A program made the position numbers and the translations under genes. From Turritopsis dohrnii (lineage: Eukaryota > Cnidaria > Hydrozoa > Anthoathecata > Oceaniidae), in assembly GCA_027922465.2 (NCBI GenBank), contig BQMF02000296.1, positions 248,001 to 312,000 on the forward strand: a DNA stretch of 64,000 nucleotides. The letters are read 5' to 3'. The notes under the pieces are model-generated. The model was not told the DNA's origin and ran no database searches. It saw nothing but the letters and a program-made list of their open reading frames with translations. Below, piece by piece: positions 32,602-42,532 of the stretch. Numbering within the stretch: position 1 is the stretch's first letter; each line of letters opens with the position of its first letter.

Positions 32602-33398
32602 GGGGCTGTTCATATGAGAGGCGGGCCGGGACGTTTGCCGGGACGGGACGAAAAATGGGATCTATCTTGTGTTTATATGAAAACAACTATCCGTTATATA
32701 TCGTTTTTTGTCCCGGTTAGGTAAGATCTCGCTTTCTCAAACCGGGACGTTTTTCATCATATAAATACACTGTCCCGGGACGTTTTATAATGTTTAATGC
32801 CAAAAACTACTTGCCAAACTGCCTTTTGCCGATTTTTCTTCCCTATGTTTTCCAATTCTTATCAGGTGCTTTTTGCGGTAATATGAAAATGTAATTAAAA
32901 TCAAACTGATGAAGAAGAACAAGTGCATCCCAGGACAAACACAAACTGAACAAGAACAAAAGAAGGGTCAAGAAGAACAAAAATAACGAAAATACACAAA
33001 TGAAGAAAAAAACTGTTATTGAAATTGACTAATTAACCTAATTAACCTTACCTTTCTTTTTGGTGTTGTATTTCATTTCTTAAAAAACTTTCAAATTATC
33101 CAAACTTTCTTCGTCATTTTTTGTCTTAGGAATTGGTCGGCAAAAAGTGACTAAACTCGAAAATTTAGTCAGCAAAAGGTGACTAACATTTTTGCCGACT
33201 TTTTTTTACCGATAAGGTAGTCTGTTTTTCGTCACGTCCCGGCAAACGTCTGTAGTAGCTTTACGCTTATGACTAAAACCTAACCCTAACCCTGACTCTA
33301 AGCCTAACAATAACAAAGAAAACCTAACAAGGGGGTGAAAATATTCTCTACCACATATATTTTCTATCACACGTCCCGCCTCTCATATAAACAGCCAC
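32602..33398. mobile_element. Harbinger-type MITE, TAA target duplication
   Basis: The left end is GGGGCTGTTCATATGAGAGG and the right end CCTCTCATATAAACAGCCAC. TAA occurs outside both (32599-32601, 33399-33401). GGGACG-rich blocks repeat just inside each end. A single end of the CCTTATCGG family (TTTACCGATAAGGTA, about 33207-33221) is embedded near the right side without its partner. Confidence 0.75.
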
Positions 33399-34390
33399 TA
33401 AATACTAAATCTGATTAGTCAAATCGACCACAAGATTTTTAGATGATTTTGTCTTGCATGTATGGTCATTACATTTCCTGACATAAATGGGAGCAAAAAC
33501 TGCCCGTATGTCTTTTAAGTCAACCACGAAATTTAATTCCCGTGAACTTTTGTTCGTCTGGCTGTCCGCGAATTTATTTCCCGCGATAGTTGGTTCTTTT
33601 TTTTATTAACATGCGCAAACTCTTAGTCGTCGGTCAATAATCTCAACTTGAAGCCAATAAAGAACGCTGTGAGCAACCTCTGCACACAAGCAATGATATA
33701 CTTTGTGTAAGAAATCCTACCACGGTATGATATGTTATCCTTCCAGTGACACGCAGCTACCTACATCAGACGTGTGTTTGACATTATCATTTACCAAGTG
33801 AAACTTACTCCCTCAGGTCTAAAAGCATGACGTCGCAACTGCAGTTTATATGTTCAAGAAATTAATGACCAGATAAATAGAAGCTTTTAATTATGATCCG
33901 AATCTGTTTTGGGGTTTTTTTTAGTGTTTTATGATCCAATTGGTTTATTTCATCGATTATATCAAGGTCTCGGAGAAATAGGTGTTAATAAAGCTCATGG
34001 TCTAACCGGGATTTTGAATATACTTAAAAATAATGTAATATGAAGAGACAAGCGACATTTTCGACTATACAGGGCAATATCCACGGTACGATTTGTAGTA
34101 TGCGATTTGTAGCGTTATACAAATCGTATCGTGTATACACCTAAAATCGTACAGAAAGTAGGTGATGCTACAAGTCGCATATACTACAACAAAAAAGATT
34201 GAACATGTTCAAAACTATACGATTTGTAGTACGTTTTCAGCCAATCAGCGTGCAGAAGGCAAGTAATGTATGAAGAAAAAACAACATTTCTACGTGATTT
34301 GTGATCTCTTTTTGAATGAAAATGGCGAATAAGGAAAACAAAATTTATGAAATTGAAAGTACTCCGCAGGTCTTTAGTAATTTGTCTTTT

Positions 34391-34495
34391 TAACCAAGAC
34401 TAAGTTCATTCTTTTAACCAGGACTAAGTTCATTCTTTTAACCAAGGCTAAGTTCATTCTTTTAACCAAGACTAAGTTCATTCTTTTCTTTTCTT
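34391..34495 (+). repeat. About 25-bp tandem repeat, 4 units
   Basis: Units TTTAACCAAGACTAAGTTCA plus TTCT are repeated four times with single-base changes. Inside the element at 34071-36465. Confidence 0.75.
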
Positions 34496-34719
34496 TCATT
34501 TATTCATTTTGAGTTTCTTCTTTTCGTTTTCCTTTTTGAAAGTAATTGCTAAAAAAATTTCACTCAATACTTTCACATTGTCTTCCAATTTGACTTAATT
34601 TTTTGAGATCCTTTCTTTTCCAAAAACATTAAAATCGTTGCATGAAATTTCTAGTCATGTCATAACTTTTTTTTTTATTTCAATATTTAGTTCACAATCA
34701 TACGTTTATCGGCTGGTAT

Positions 34720-36040
34720 TTTATCCTCGTTTGCTCCTCACGAGCTACAATCTATAGGATAATTTGGAAAAGATTTTGGTAGATCATGTGATTCTTTAGC
34801 TTCATCAATCGGACCCGGCTCAATTTTCACTTCGTGACATACTTCATTCAAAAAATTCGCCGTTACATCACGAATGTTGTTGTGACGTTGAATCATGAAA
34901 CCTCCTAGGTGACACGATTTTCATCCGTCAATTGTAGTGTCGTTAGCCACACAGACGCGCCTTCACATTTTGAAATTTCGAGAGGTTTCTGTTGTAGTAG
35001 AGGAGATAGCTTTTTCACGATCCCTGCTAAATATTCTTGTTGGTTTTTCGCTCTTTACATTTGCTTATCTTTCAATTTCTTTTTACATGTTGTTTCATCG
35101 ACAGCCTCATCCGATTGATTTCCGACTGCACAACTCTTTGGTCATTTCGTACTTTAATCGGAGAAACTTTCGCGAGGTCAAAAATTCGCGAAATGTTTTG
35201 GATAAACTTTCGTGAATTGGAAAAGTCGCAAAATTTCGCGAGACAAACTTTCGCGAATGAAGAAATTGATAAATTTTCGCGAGATAAACTTTCGCGAATG
35301 AAGGAATTTTTTTGAAATAATTTAGGACAGTTTTTAGAAAACAAAGGAATTTTCCATGCAGAAAATTGACAAAATGCATGCATTCGAATCTGTATTTTTC
35401 GTTTACTACAAATAAAATGAAGATAAAATTAGTTCAAAAACTACAAAGATTGTTCGTCGTCAAGTTCGTTGAAAACGTCATCAAAAACATTTCTACCACC
35501 TTCTGGTCCCCACTCCTCATCGTCGCCGCCATTATCATACTCATACTAAAGAAAACGCGAATCGGAGTATACTGCAGGAAAGGAATCAACTGATATTGTA
35601 ATTATCGACGACTGAAAAACATTTTTTTACATAAATAATATTTGACAGTCTGTGTATCAAAATATGACTGATTTGTTACGAGAAAAAAAATGTTTTCAAG
35701 AAGATCAAACTGGCAAATCTTCCCCTTCCTTATAAATGCATAGGTTTTGAAATAGATCTCCGACATTTTGGTAGCTAGCTAAAAATTGCAAAAAAAATCG
35801 GAATTTTACTGGATATACTTTCGCGAATGAGCGATTTTAAATTTTTCGCGGGATAAAATTTCGCGAAAAAGGGTCAAATTCGCGAATGTTTCTCTCGCGA
35901 AAGTTTCTCCGATTAAAGTAACTGGTTTCAAACTGGATGGCTGCTTCTTCAGTAAGATCTATGATACCAAGACCACAACTTTATTGGTAATGATAGAAGT
36001 TGACGCTCGATATCATTGCAATATCTTCCATCACATAGCG
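34720..36040 (-). pseudogene. Degenerate retrotransposon C-terminal region, split by a MITE
   Basis: Minus-strand reading yields GLGIIDLTEEAAIQFETSY (upstream of the MITE at 35152-35918), continuing as EMTKELC beyond it. Next come KKLSPLLQQ and EGASVWLTTLQLTDENR, then GGFMIQRHNNIRDVTANFLN and EVCHEVKIEP. The order and motifs match the family of retroelement C-termini also present at 57610-58519 (GASSWLTALPL, LREVCRDIQTEP). The zinc-knuckle segment between the last two blocks is deleted and several stops and shifts occur. No product expected. Confidence 0.7.
35152..35918. mobile_element. TA-flanked MITE with GCGAAA repeats, nested
   Basis: The ends are CTTTAATCGGAGAAACTTTC and GAAAGTTTCTCCGATTAAAG, perfect inverse copies. 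TA lies outside both (35150-35151, 35919-35920). Both flanking arms carry repeated TTCGCGA motifs. Inside, on the minus strand, an acceptor-like TTTTCTTTAG (about 35558) precedes an acidic open frame (YEYDNGGDDEEWGPEGG..) ending in a stop near 35455. It could be the 3' exon of a captured or self-encoded gene. Confidence 0.8.
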
Positions 36041-36712
36041 CTGGTATTAAGTTATACTACGTGATAACGTTTTCAACAGGTATGAGAAGGTTCTTCAAGT
36101 TGAATTTGTGTCTATATCCTATAATGAACGCCACATACGCTGCTTGTGGTTGTGTTTTGGCATATCTGATAAAATTAATAGCTATAATAAATTAATTATT
36201 TTAAAAACCAAGCAAAAGCTTTTCGATACGTTGTATTAATTAAATTATATTAATTAATTAATCCTTTCTCTGCGGTTCAGCTCACATTGATTAAAACTGG
36301 TAAAAAAAAATTTTACCCGGGTTACTATGTTTTTGACTTAATTACTTGACTTAAACTTCACAAATTGTAGTATCGTGTATCCAGAAGCAGAACACTTTAA
36401 AAATCGTATACAGAAAGTGAGTACTACAAATCGCATACTACAAATCGTACCGTGTACGTTGTCCTTAAATCACTAACTTTGATTAAACAATTATTACATT
36501 CGTTGCTAATTCCTCTAGATTCTTCAGATGCGTCTGTGAAGCTGTTGATAGAAATCTGTTAATTTTGGTTTAGTTTTGGTGATATGATATCACCACATAA
36601 GAATGTATTCTGTAAGACATTAATAATGTTGAAATCATTATCCATCAATGAGGTGACAAAATATTAAAGTATTATTCATTACAATGACATTCTCTCCTTT
36701 TACCTTATTACA

Positions 36713-37524
36713 CGAAATTAACCGGCGGACTATTTAACGCGGTCACAAATTAACGCGGTCACAAATTAATGCGGTCACAAATTAATGCGGTCACAAATTA
36801 ATCCGCATAGACGAAGAGACTTTCTAAAAGTGTGCTTTAATTAACACGGTTCAAGGATTGTAATTTTTAAATGGTACTAAATTAACGCGGATTTTGATTT
36901 TTGTATTTTTCACTCTGGATTAGTTGAAATGATTTGGAAGGTGTATTTTCGAATACCGAAAGGAAATCAAAAGCTTCAATGTTTACAGAGTTACCAAAGC
37001 CGTTATATATTACCTACGTGATAAAACACAAGAAAGAAAACCAAATACAAACAGTGTGCGTGCTAATGTCTGCTATACGATTATGCTAATGGATGAATGC
37101 ACTTATCGTTCAATCTTGTATCTTTTTAATGCCTCTCGTATCCCCGCTCCCTACCATTCAGCCTTCATGATGGCTTTTCCCTTCTCTGAACTCAGGTACC
37201 GGTCATAACTTTGGCGTGGTAAGGTTTCAAACTGTGCTAGTGACTCGTTATGTTTGTATTTTTATATATGTTTTATTCCGTTAAATACTGTCATAAAAAA
37301 TAGAAAACCTGTCGTTTTTACTGACAAAATAATCTGCTTTCAAAAATTGAAAAATAACACAAAATAACGAGGGATTATATTACACGATACATTAAATTAA
37401 TTAATTAATTGATTACTTAATGGGCAGTTAAATTACGCGGGAAACGAATAAACACTGTTTATATTAGCGCGGATTTTTTTAAGTGCACGTTTATTAATTC
37501 CCACGTTAATTTCGTGTGATAAGG
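36713..37524. mobile_element. CCTTATTACACG-type TA-flanked MITE, copy 1
   Basis: The left end is CCTTATTACACGAAATTAAC and the right end, inverted, is CCTTATCACACGAAATTAAC. TA at 36711-36712 and 37525-37526. A 16-bp unit (TTAACGCGGTCACAAA) is repeated four times at about 36737-36800. A rearranged second copy in reverse orientation spans about 57586-59710. Read on the minus strand, an interior segment near 37130-37200 encodes a GKAIMKAEW..GAGIREAL relic, broken by a stop. Confidence 0.75.
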
Positions 37525-37526
37525 TA

Positions 37527-38858
37527 GACAAAAAAAGATTGTAAATATATCTTGTAATATGTTGTAAGATATCAACGGCTAAGCGCACCATTTCAAACAC
37601 AGAAAATAATTTTTTTTTTGCTTAAACTTATTCGATCACAAAAAAATTTTTTTTCTCTTATCCATGGAAATAATTTATCGAAGCGAAATTCATGCCCATT
37701 CTTTTGACTTATTCGTTGAATAATCGCTTGAACGAAATCTCGATTTCTTTTTTCACTTGTGTTTAAAGTCCAAATTCGAGAAATCAATTTTTAATCCCTT
37801 CATTTTCTAACAATGGCAGGTTCAATTGAACTCTGTAGAACCAGATGTTACCCTGCAATGGTTTTGTCGGATCTTTCCTTGAACGTCAGAACAAACATTG
37901 GTGTTTCAGTCAATTGTTTATTTTTTATCTAGTGTAAATTAAATAGATATGATGTTGGTATTGTGATATATTGCAAGAAATTTTGTCCATTTAATATATA
38001 AATGGTTATCTGCTCAAAAGTGTTTGAGTTTTAAAATAACATTGTCAATAGTTAGTATTTCTTCGCAGTTATGAGTTGTGTGGGAAAAACATGTTCTAGT
38101 TCTATTTTGCAGAATAAAAATGAGAAAGAGACAAAAGCATGATGGGAAATGACTGAGGCTTGTATGATTAATGTTTAATCAGGTAAAAAAAAACAGTAAA
38201 AGGTTTTTAAAGCCTTTTCTATTCACCTTTTCAAAGAGAAAAAAAACAATTTTGTGAAGAAATGAGCATTGCAACAAATATATGGATTCGACCACCCAGG
38301 AGCTCTCTGAAGAAAAAGTTTTCGATTGTAATTCAGTGTCCAAAACACCAGATAGCTTTAACAGTATATTCGAAATGAATTGTTTTGTTGATTTCATCCC
38401 AAGCAAACTAGTATGAATAAAAAAACAGTATATTCGTTTTTCTGATATCCTTCTGATGGTAATTTCGTTTTCATTAGTGTTGACCTTATAAATATTTTGC
38501 CAGTTAATTTTAAATGTTATGAATGTTATCGTTTCATTGTTAATTTTAGATTTTTCATCATGTGTCATTGTTCTGACTTCCCGAAAAAAATATGAACGTT
38601 TGTTATTGACAAAACACATGAACTAAAAGCAGCGTACGAACGAGTATGGTAACCGCTCTTTATAATGTTGTGGTCTTGTTAGAAATTTTTGATTTTATTT
38701 ATTCTGAAAACAACTGACCACCAAAGCAAATCAGAACGACGTTTTACCAGCGCAAAACATTTTTCTTATGCTTTGTGAATTGTGTGTAAGGTTTAGTGCA
38801 CCTTTGTTCTTGTAGGTCGAACATAGAAGAACTTTGTTGACGATCTCCATAATACAGT
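37527..38858. other. Upstream region of the ABHD14-like gene
   Basis: No gene recognised. A 146-codon minus-strand frame at 38179-38619 is AT-biased, unlike any known family and not called. The promoter of the hydrolase gene should lie in the last few hundred bases; no TATA box or other element was assigned. Confidence 0.35.
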
Positions 38859-39647
38859 ATGTCGTCACTGGGTTTCACGTGGCGTACGATATCAAGAAGA
38901 AGCCGTTTCTCTTTGCTTATTCTGGTGATGTTTTTCGCATATACTTTTTATGTGCTTGTCTTTCGTCGAAGTAAATCCTCGTATACAGTGACGTCCTATT
39001 CGAGTGAAGGCGCAACATTTACGCTCGCCGTTCGAGATAAAACTCCTCCAAATTATAATTTGACAGTAGTACTATTGCATTCAGAGAATCTTGATTCAAC
39101 TGTGTGGGAGGACATCAAGACACTAGATATTCTTTACAAAGCTGGTTATAGAGCACTGGCTGTTGATTTACCGGGACACGGAAACTCGCGTAGTTACGTT
39201 GCGCCCAAACAAGTTCACGAGCGAGCTGTTATTCTAGAAACTGTTCTAAAAGAATTACACGCTACAGAGTGTATACTGGTAGCGCCCTCAATGGGCGGCA
39301 CTTACGCCTTGCCGGTTGTCGTGCGTGGCTCTTTAAAACTCAAAGGTTTCGTGCCTATTTCTCCGTTCAGTTATGAGAAATTTCAAAAAGGCGAATACGC
39401 GTCACTGAAAATTCCCACCATGATAATATACGGAATGGGAGATAAACAATATGGCGAAGCGTCAGCGAATATTTTACAGACCATTCCAGACAGTAAAGTT
39501 TACGTCATTAAAGATGCTAGCCATGCGTGTTACGTGCAACAGCCTAATGTCTTTCACGAGGTACTTCTGACATTTCTAAAGGAAATCGAAACCGAAACTT
39601 TCGATTCAATAAGGCAAGAGCAGGTACTCAAGTATGACACGTTCTGA
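38859..39647 (+). CDS. ABHD14A: ABHD14-like alpha/beta hydrolase, membrane-anchored
   Basis: A 262-residue intronless frame. A single hydrophobic segment near residues 17-35 (SLLILVMFFAYTFYVLVF), flanked by Arg, predicts a signal-anchor, as in ABHD14A; ABHD14B lacks it. The hydrolase core follows: LLHSENLDSTVW (oxyanion region), GYRALAVDLPGHGNS, nucleophile S144 in VAPSMGGTYALP, acid D195 in IYGMGDKQYG, and His222 in DASHACYVQQP. These occupy the positions of the ABHD14 triad, and the DLPGHG and YV..P..FH blocks are typical of the family. Human ABHD14B has lysine deacetylase activity; the substrate of this protein is unknown. The ATG chosen gives the usual length and precedes the anchor. Whether lack of introns reflects retroposition or ancestral loss cannot be told from one copy. 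Confidence 0.85.
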   Translation: MSSLGFTWRTISRRSRFSLLILVMFFAYTFYVLVFRRSKSSYTVTSYSSEGATFTLAVRDKTPPNYNLTVVLLHSENLDSTVWEDIKTLDILYKAGYRALAVDLPGHGNSRSYVAPKQVHERAVILETVLKELHATECILVAPSMGGTYALPVVVRGSLKLKGFVPISPFSYEKFQKGEYASLKIPTMIIYGMGDKQYGEASANILQTIPDSKVYVIKDASHACYVQQPNVFHEVLLTFLKEIETETFDSIRQEQVLKYDTF

Positions 39648-41104
39648 GTAGTTTGCCTCTACCGATATCTAACCAGATACGTTTTCTTGGGTAAACTTTG
39701 TTAAAAGTTGTTTGGGTCATTGAGCATAGTATGTAAACTTTGATATTCGACTGGTTAGATTTCGATAGATGTGTGAATGGATAAATTTAGGTTAGGATAT
39801 TGGGTGCATTATTTTTATTGGGGTTTCAAGAGGGTTTCTAAAAAATAAAGGGAAAATTTTATTAATATTGTAATAGTATTTATATAAAGAAGTAATCCTT
39901 TTTTATTGAAATGGAAGATTTCCGAGGAACTAAACATAAACAGTCTTTTATCATCTCAATTTTGCAAGTATAATTCTGCGCACTTGTCCAAAACACTCCA
40001 ATCCTTTTGCACATTTTTTCAACAAGCTCTTGGCTATACAATCGTACGATAAGTTTGACCACGACACTCAAAGATTTGTATCACCTCCATGTTCCCGGTA
40101 TTCCATTATGGCGATTTATTCTATTTAAGTAGAATTCATAAAGTACTCCCGAAAATCCGCGTTAAGTTGGAGGCTTTTTGATTATTTTCAATATCCAACC
40201 TGCGTTCTTTATTTAGAATCACAAAATTCATATCAAAATTGTAATGACCCCTCGACATTTTCTTCGAAAAAATGAATTTCCCATCCCCATAACGCATTCA
40301 CACGTTTAGTATTTCTAACTCAAACACTTCTGTGCGATATTTAAAGGTAAATTCTCAGAATAATGATGATTTTCTGAAAAGAAGAAAAACACATAAGAAG
40401 AGCAGTATGAGTGTTACTAACCTCGTTCCGACCATTCCCAACTGCACTGGTATGCTTGAACGTGAAGACTACGGGGTCCAAATATTCTACTACATGGTAC
40501 GCCATTTTTATAGTCAGTGTAGATGGACGGTCAAAGATTTTTGTTTTCTGCTAGCTTTTAAGATGATTCAAGAAATAAAACGTTAAAAAATAATGGTTTT
40601 AGTTCAGTGTTGTTTTAAAACGTTTTGTACTACATTATGTTGAATGAACATGTGAAAACAGAAACAATAATTATATCACGGATGTTTTGTTTGTTGATGA
40701 CAGTGGCTATAATGATTGGTATTTAAATTCTTGGAACAGTCAGCATTTCACCATTATCAAAAGCCAGGCTGAAGACTCATTTTTATTTTGCTTCCTGATA
40801 ATGTAACCCAACTGAAAACACATGATGTATAAAATACAGCCATATGAAGGAAACCCTTTTTATGTGGAGAACAACCAGTTAAAAGTTAATTCAAAGAGTG
40901 CATAACAAGAACTGCAAGTAAACACTCGATGTCGTCTATATGAATAGAAGTTCAGTAAACCAATAACATATATGTAATTTTTTAATACACATGAAACAAC
41001 TTACAAAACTTGAGAGAATCGTGTCGACTATGCTTCCTGGATAGTCATCTAACAACAGAACATTTTATGTATGCTAACATAGCTGTTTAATTCAATAGCA
41101 ATTA
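39648..41104. other. 3' flank of the hydrolase gene, no further gene recognised
   Basis: Probably the 3' UTR of the hydrolase up to an AATAAA near 39845, then non-coding DNA. An 84-codon frame at 40332-40586 has no recognised similarity. I looked here for the missing N-terminal exons of the NACHT gene and found none. Confidence 0.4.
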
Positions 41105-42382
41105 CAGTAAACACCGTTAAGTCAGACTCTCAAGGGTCCGAAAGAATCGGTCTGACTTAACGGGAGTCTGACTTATCGGAACTTCATCTTAAGTCAGACT
41201 CTGCTAAGAAGACTTTACAATGTGCTTCAAGAACTCGGAAGCTACAAATATATTGAGCATGATGACATTGTCCGTAGAATACTTTCACTCGATAACACAT
41301 GCCAAACAAATATTGCTCAGCCCTCTTCAATATACAATGAGTTTTATGACCTCAATAAAAGAGTCCCTAAAAAAGGATTCCCGTGGGCTGCATACTACTA
41401 TACAAGTTCCAAAGGGAGCTGGTACCCACCACCTGAGAATTCAACAATGGACTAAGCGGGTACTCTCCCACATTACTTATATGGTGTGGATATTTGCAAA
41501 CAGGCTGCTCAAACAGCAAAATTTCACGATGATGAGGTGGAGGAACCTGAAGTTTCCAATGAAACAACACCAACCGAGACTTCTGATTGCGCAACAGTTG
41601 ATGAAGTACCTGATCTCCCATAGCAGAGGAAGAACCACGTGAAGAGTACCTCTAGCGATAAGGATGTTCCCTCTGGGGCAACTGAAGAGACAGCACACCT
41701 ATTTTTATTGACGAGCAGACACTGTTCATCAAATCAATCATCGATCATGACTTCCTGCACCGGTTACGATCTACCAGAGTTCTTTATCAATCAGGTTCAT
41801 TTTCATGATAAATTTCCACGCGCGATAACTGTTAACTTATTTTGAAAGTTAAATCTTTACTCGCCATTGTAAATAATTCAAGACAACAACAATATGTCGA
41901 CAATATGTCCAATAACTTCGTTAACAAAATTTCTGAATTTTCAGGAAAACTAGATAGCTAACACGTTCCGTTTTCGATTGAATCGTTAGCTAGAAATTTT
42001 AGGCAAAATAATTTGTGAAGGCTTCAGATTTTAATCTAGGTTTTTCTAATCTACCAACTTACTCCAGAGAAAATAATCAAGCATCAAACATATTTGATGT
42101 CGTATTTGATTATTCTGCATCCATTCCCCATCTCCTAAATTCACAGGATTTTGAATGACTGTGAGAGAATATGAGCTCAGAACGATAATAAGGAAATAAC
42201 AACAATTAGAATTTCGAAAAGTCTTTTGTCAAGGGACCCAAATATTTATGTCAAGGGTGTCCAGTTAGAAATGTCGAGATAGCGGGACAAATTTCCATTC
42301 TAAAACATCGAATCTGGTGGGACCGAAGGAATTATAGGCGGGTGTCGAGATAGCTAGAGGTCGAGTTAGCGGGGAGCAACTG
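41105..42382. mobile_element. Pogo-like TA-flanked element with unidentified inner frames
   Basis: Starts CAGTAAACACCGTTAAGTCA and ends GCTAACTCGAC-like when inverted (right end ..GTCGAGTTAGCGGGGAGCAACTG). TA lies outside both (41103-41104, 42383-42384). CAGT ends followed by (G)TTAAGTC/GTTAACTCGAC arrays are typical of pogo/Tigger elements; several AAGTCAGACTC and GTCGAGATAGC units repeat inside each end. The interior (41220-41870) has three overlapping frames broken by stops, one reading YKYIEHDDIVRRIL, with no recognisable transposase domain. Confidence 0.55.
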
Positions 42383-42532
42383 TACTCTAAGTCCTTGATC
42401 CGTAGTTTCCACGTTGATTTTTCAATTTTACTGACAGAAAAATTCTTGCTGAAGAAAGAAAAGACTGCAAAGCCATCCAGAAGACATGTTTAAATCAAAT
42501 CGACAAATGCAGACGATCAGTAACAGAAACAG

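Larger units (their letters stand above)
34071..36465. mobile_element. Harbinger-type element with nested insertions
   Basis: The left end is AGGGCAATATCCACGGTACG and the right end, read inversely, is AGGACAACGTACACGGTACG. Both continue into GATTTGTAGTATGCGATTTG. The right flank is TAA and the left is TAC, a degenerate duplication. The termini resemble those of the element at 55787-56393. The interior contains a retrotransposon fragment, itself split by a TA-flanked MITE, giving three layers. Confidence 0.7.

Noticed and set aside
33278..33300. Telomere-like CTAACCCTAACCC (also near 49212)
   Set aside because: Only two to three units, interstitial; too short to mean anything.
38179..38619. 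146-codon minus-strand frame
   Set aside because: AT-driven composition, no motif, no splice context.
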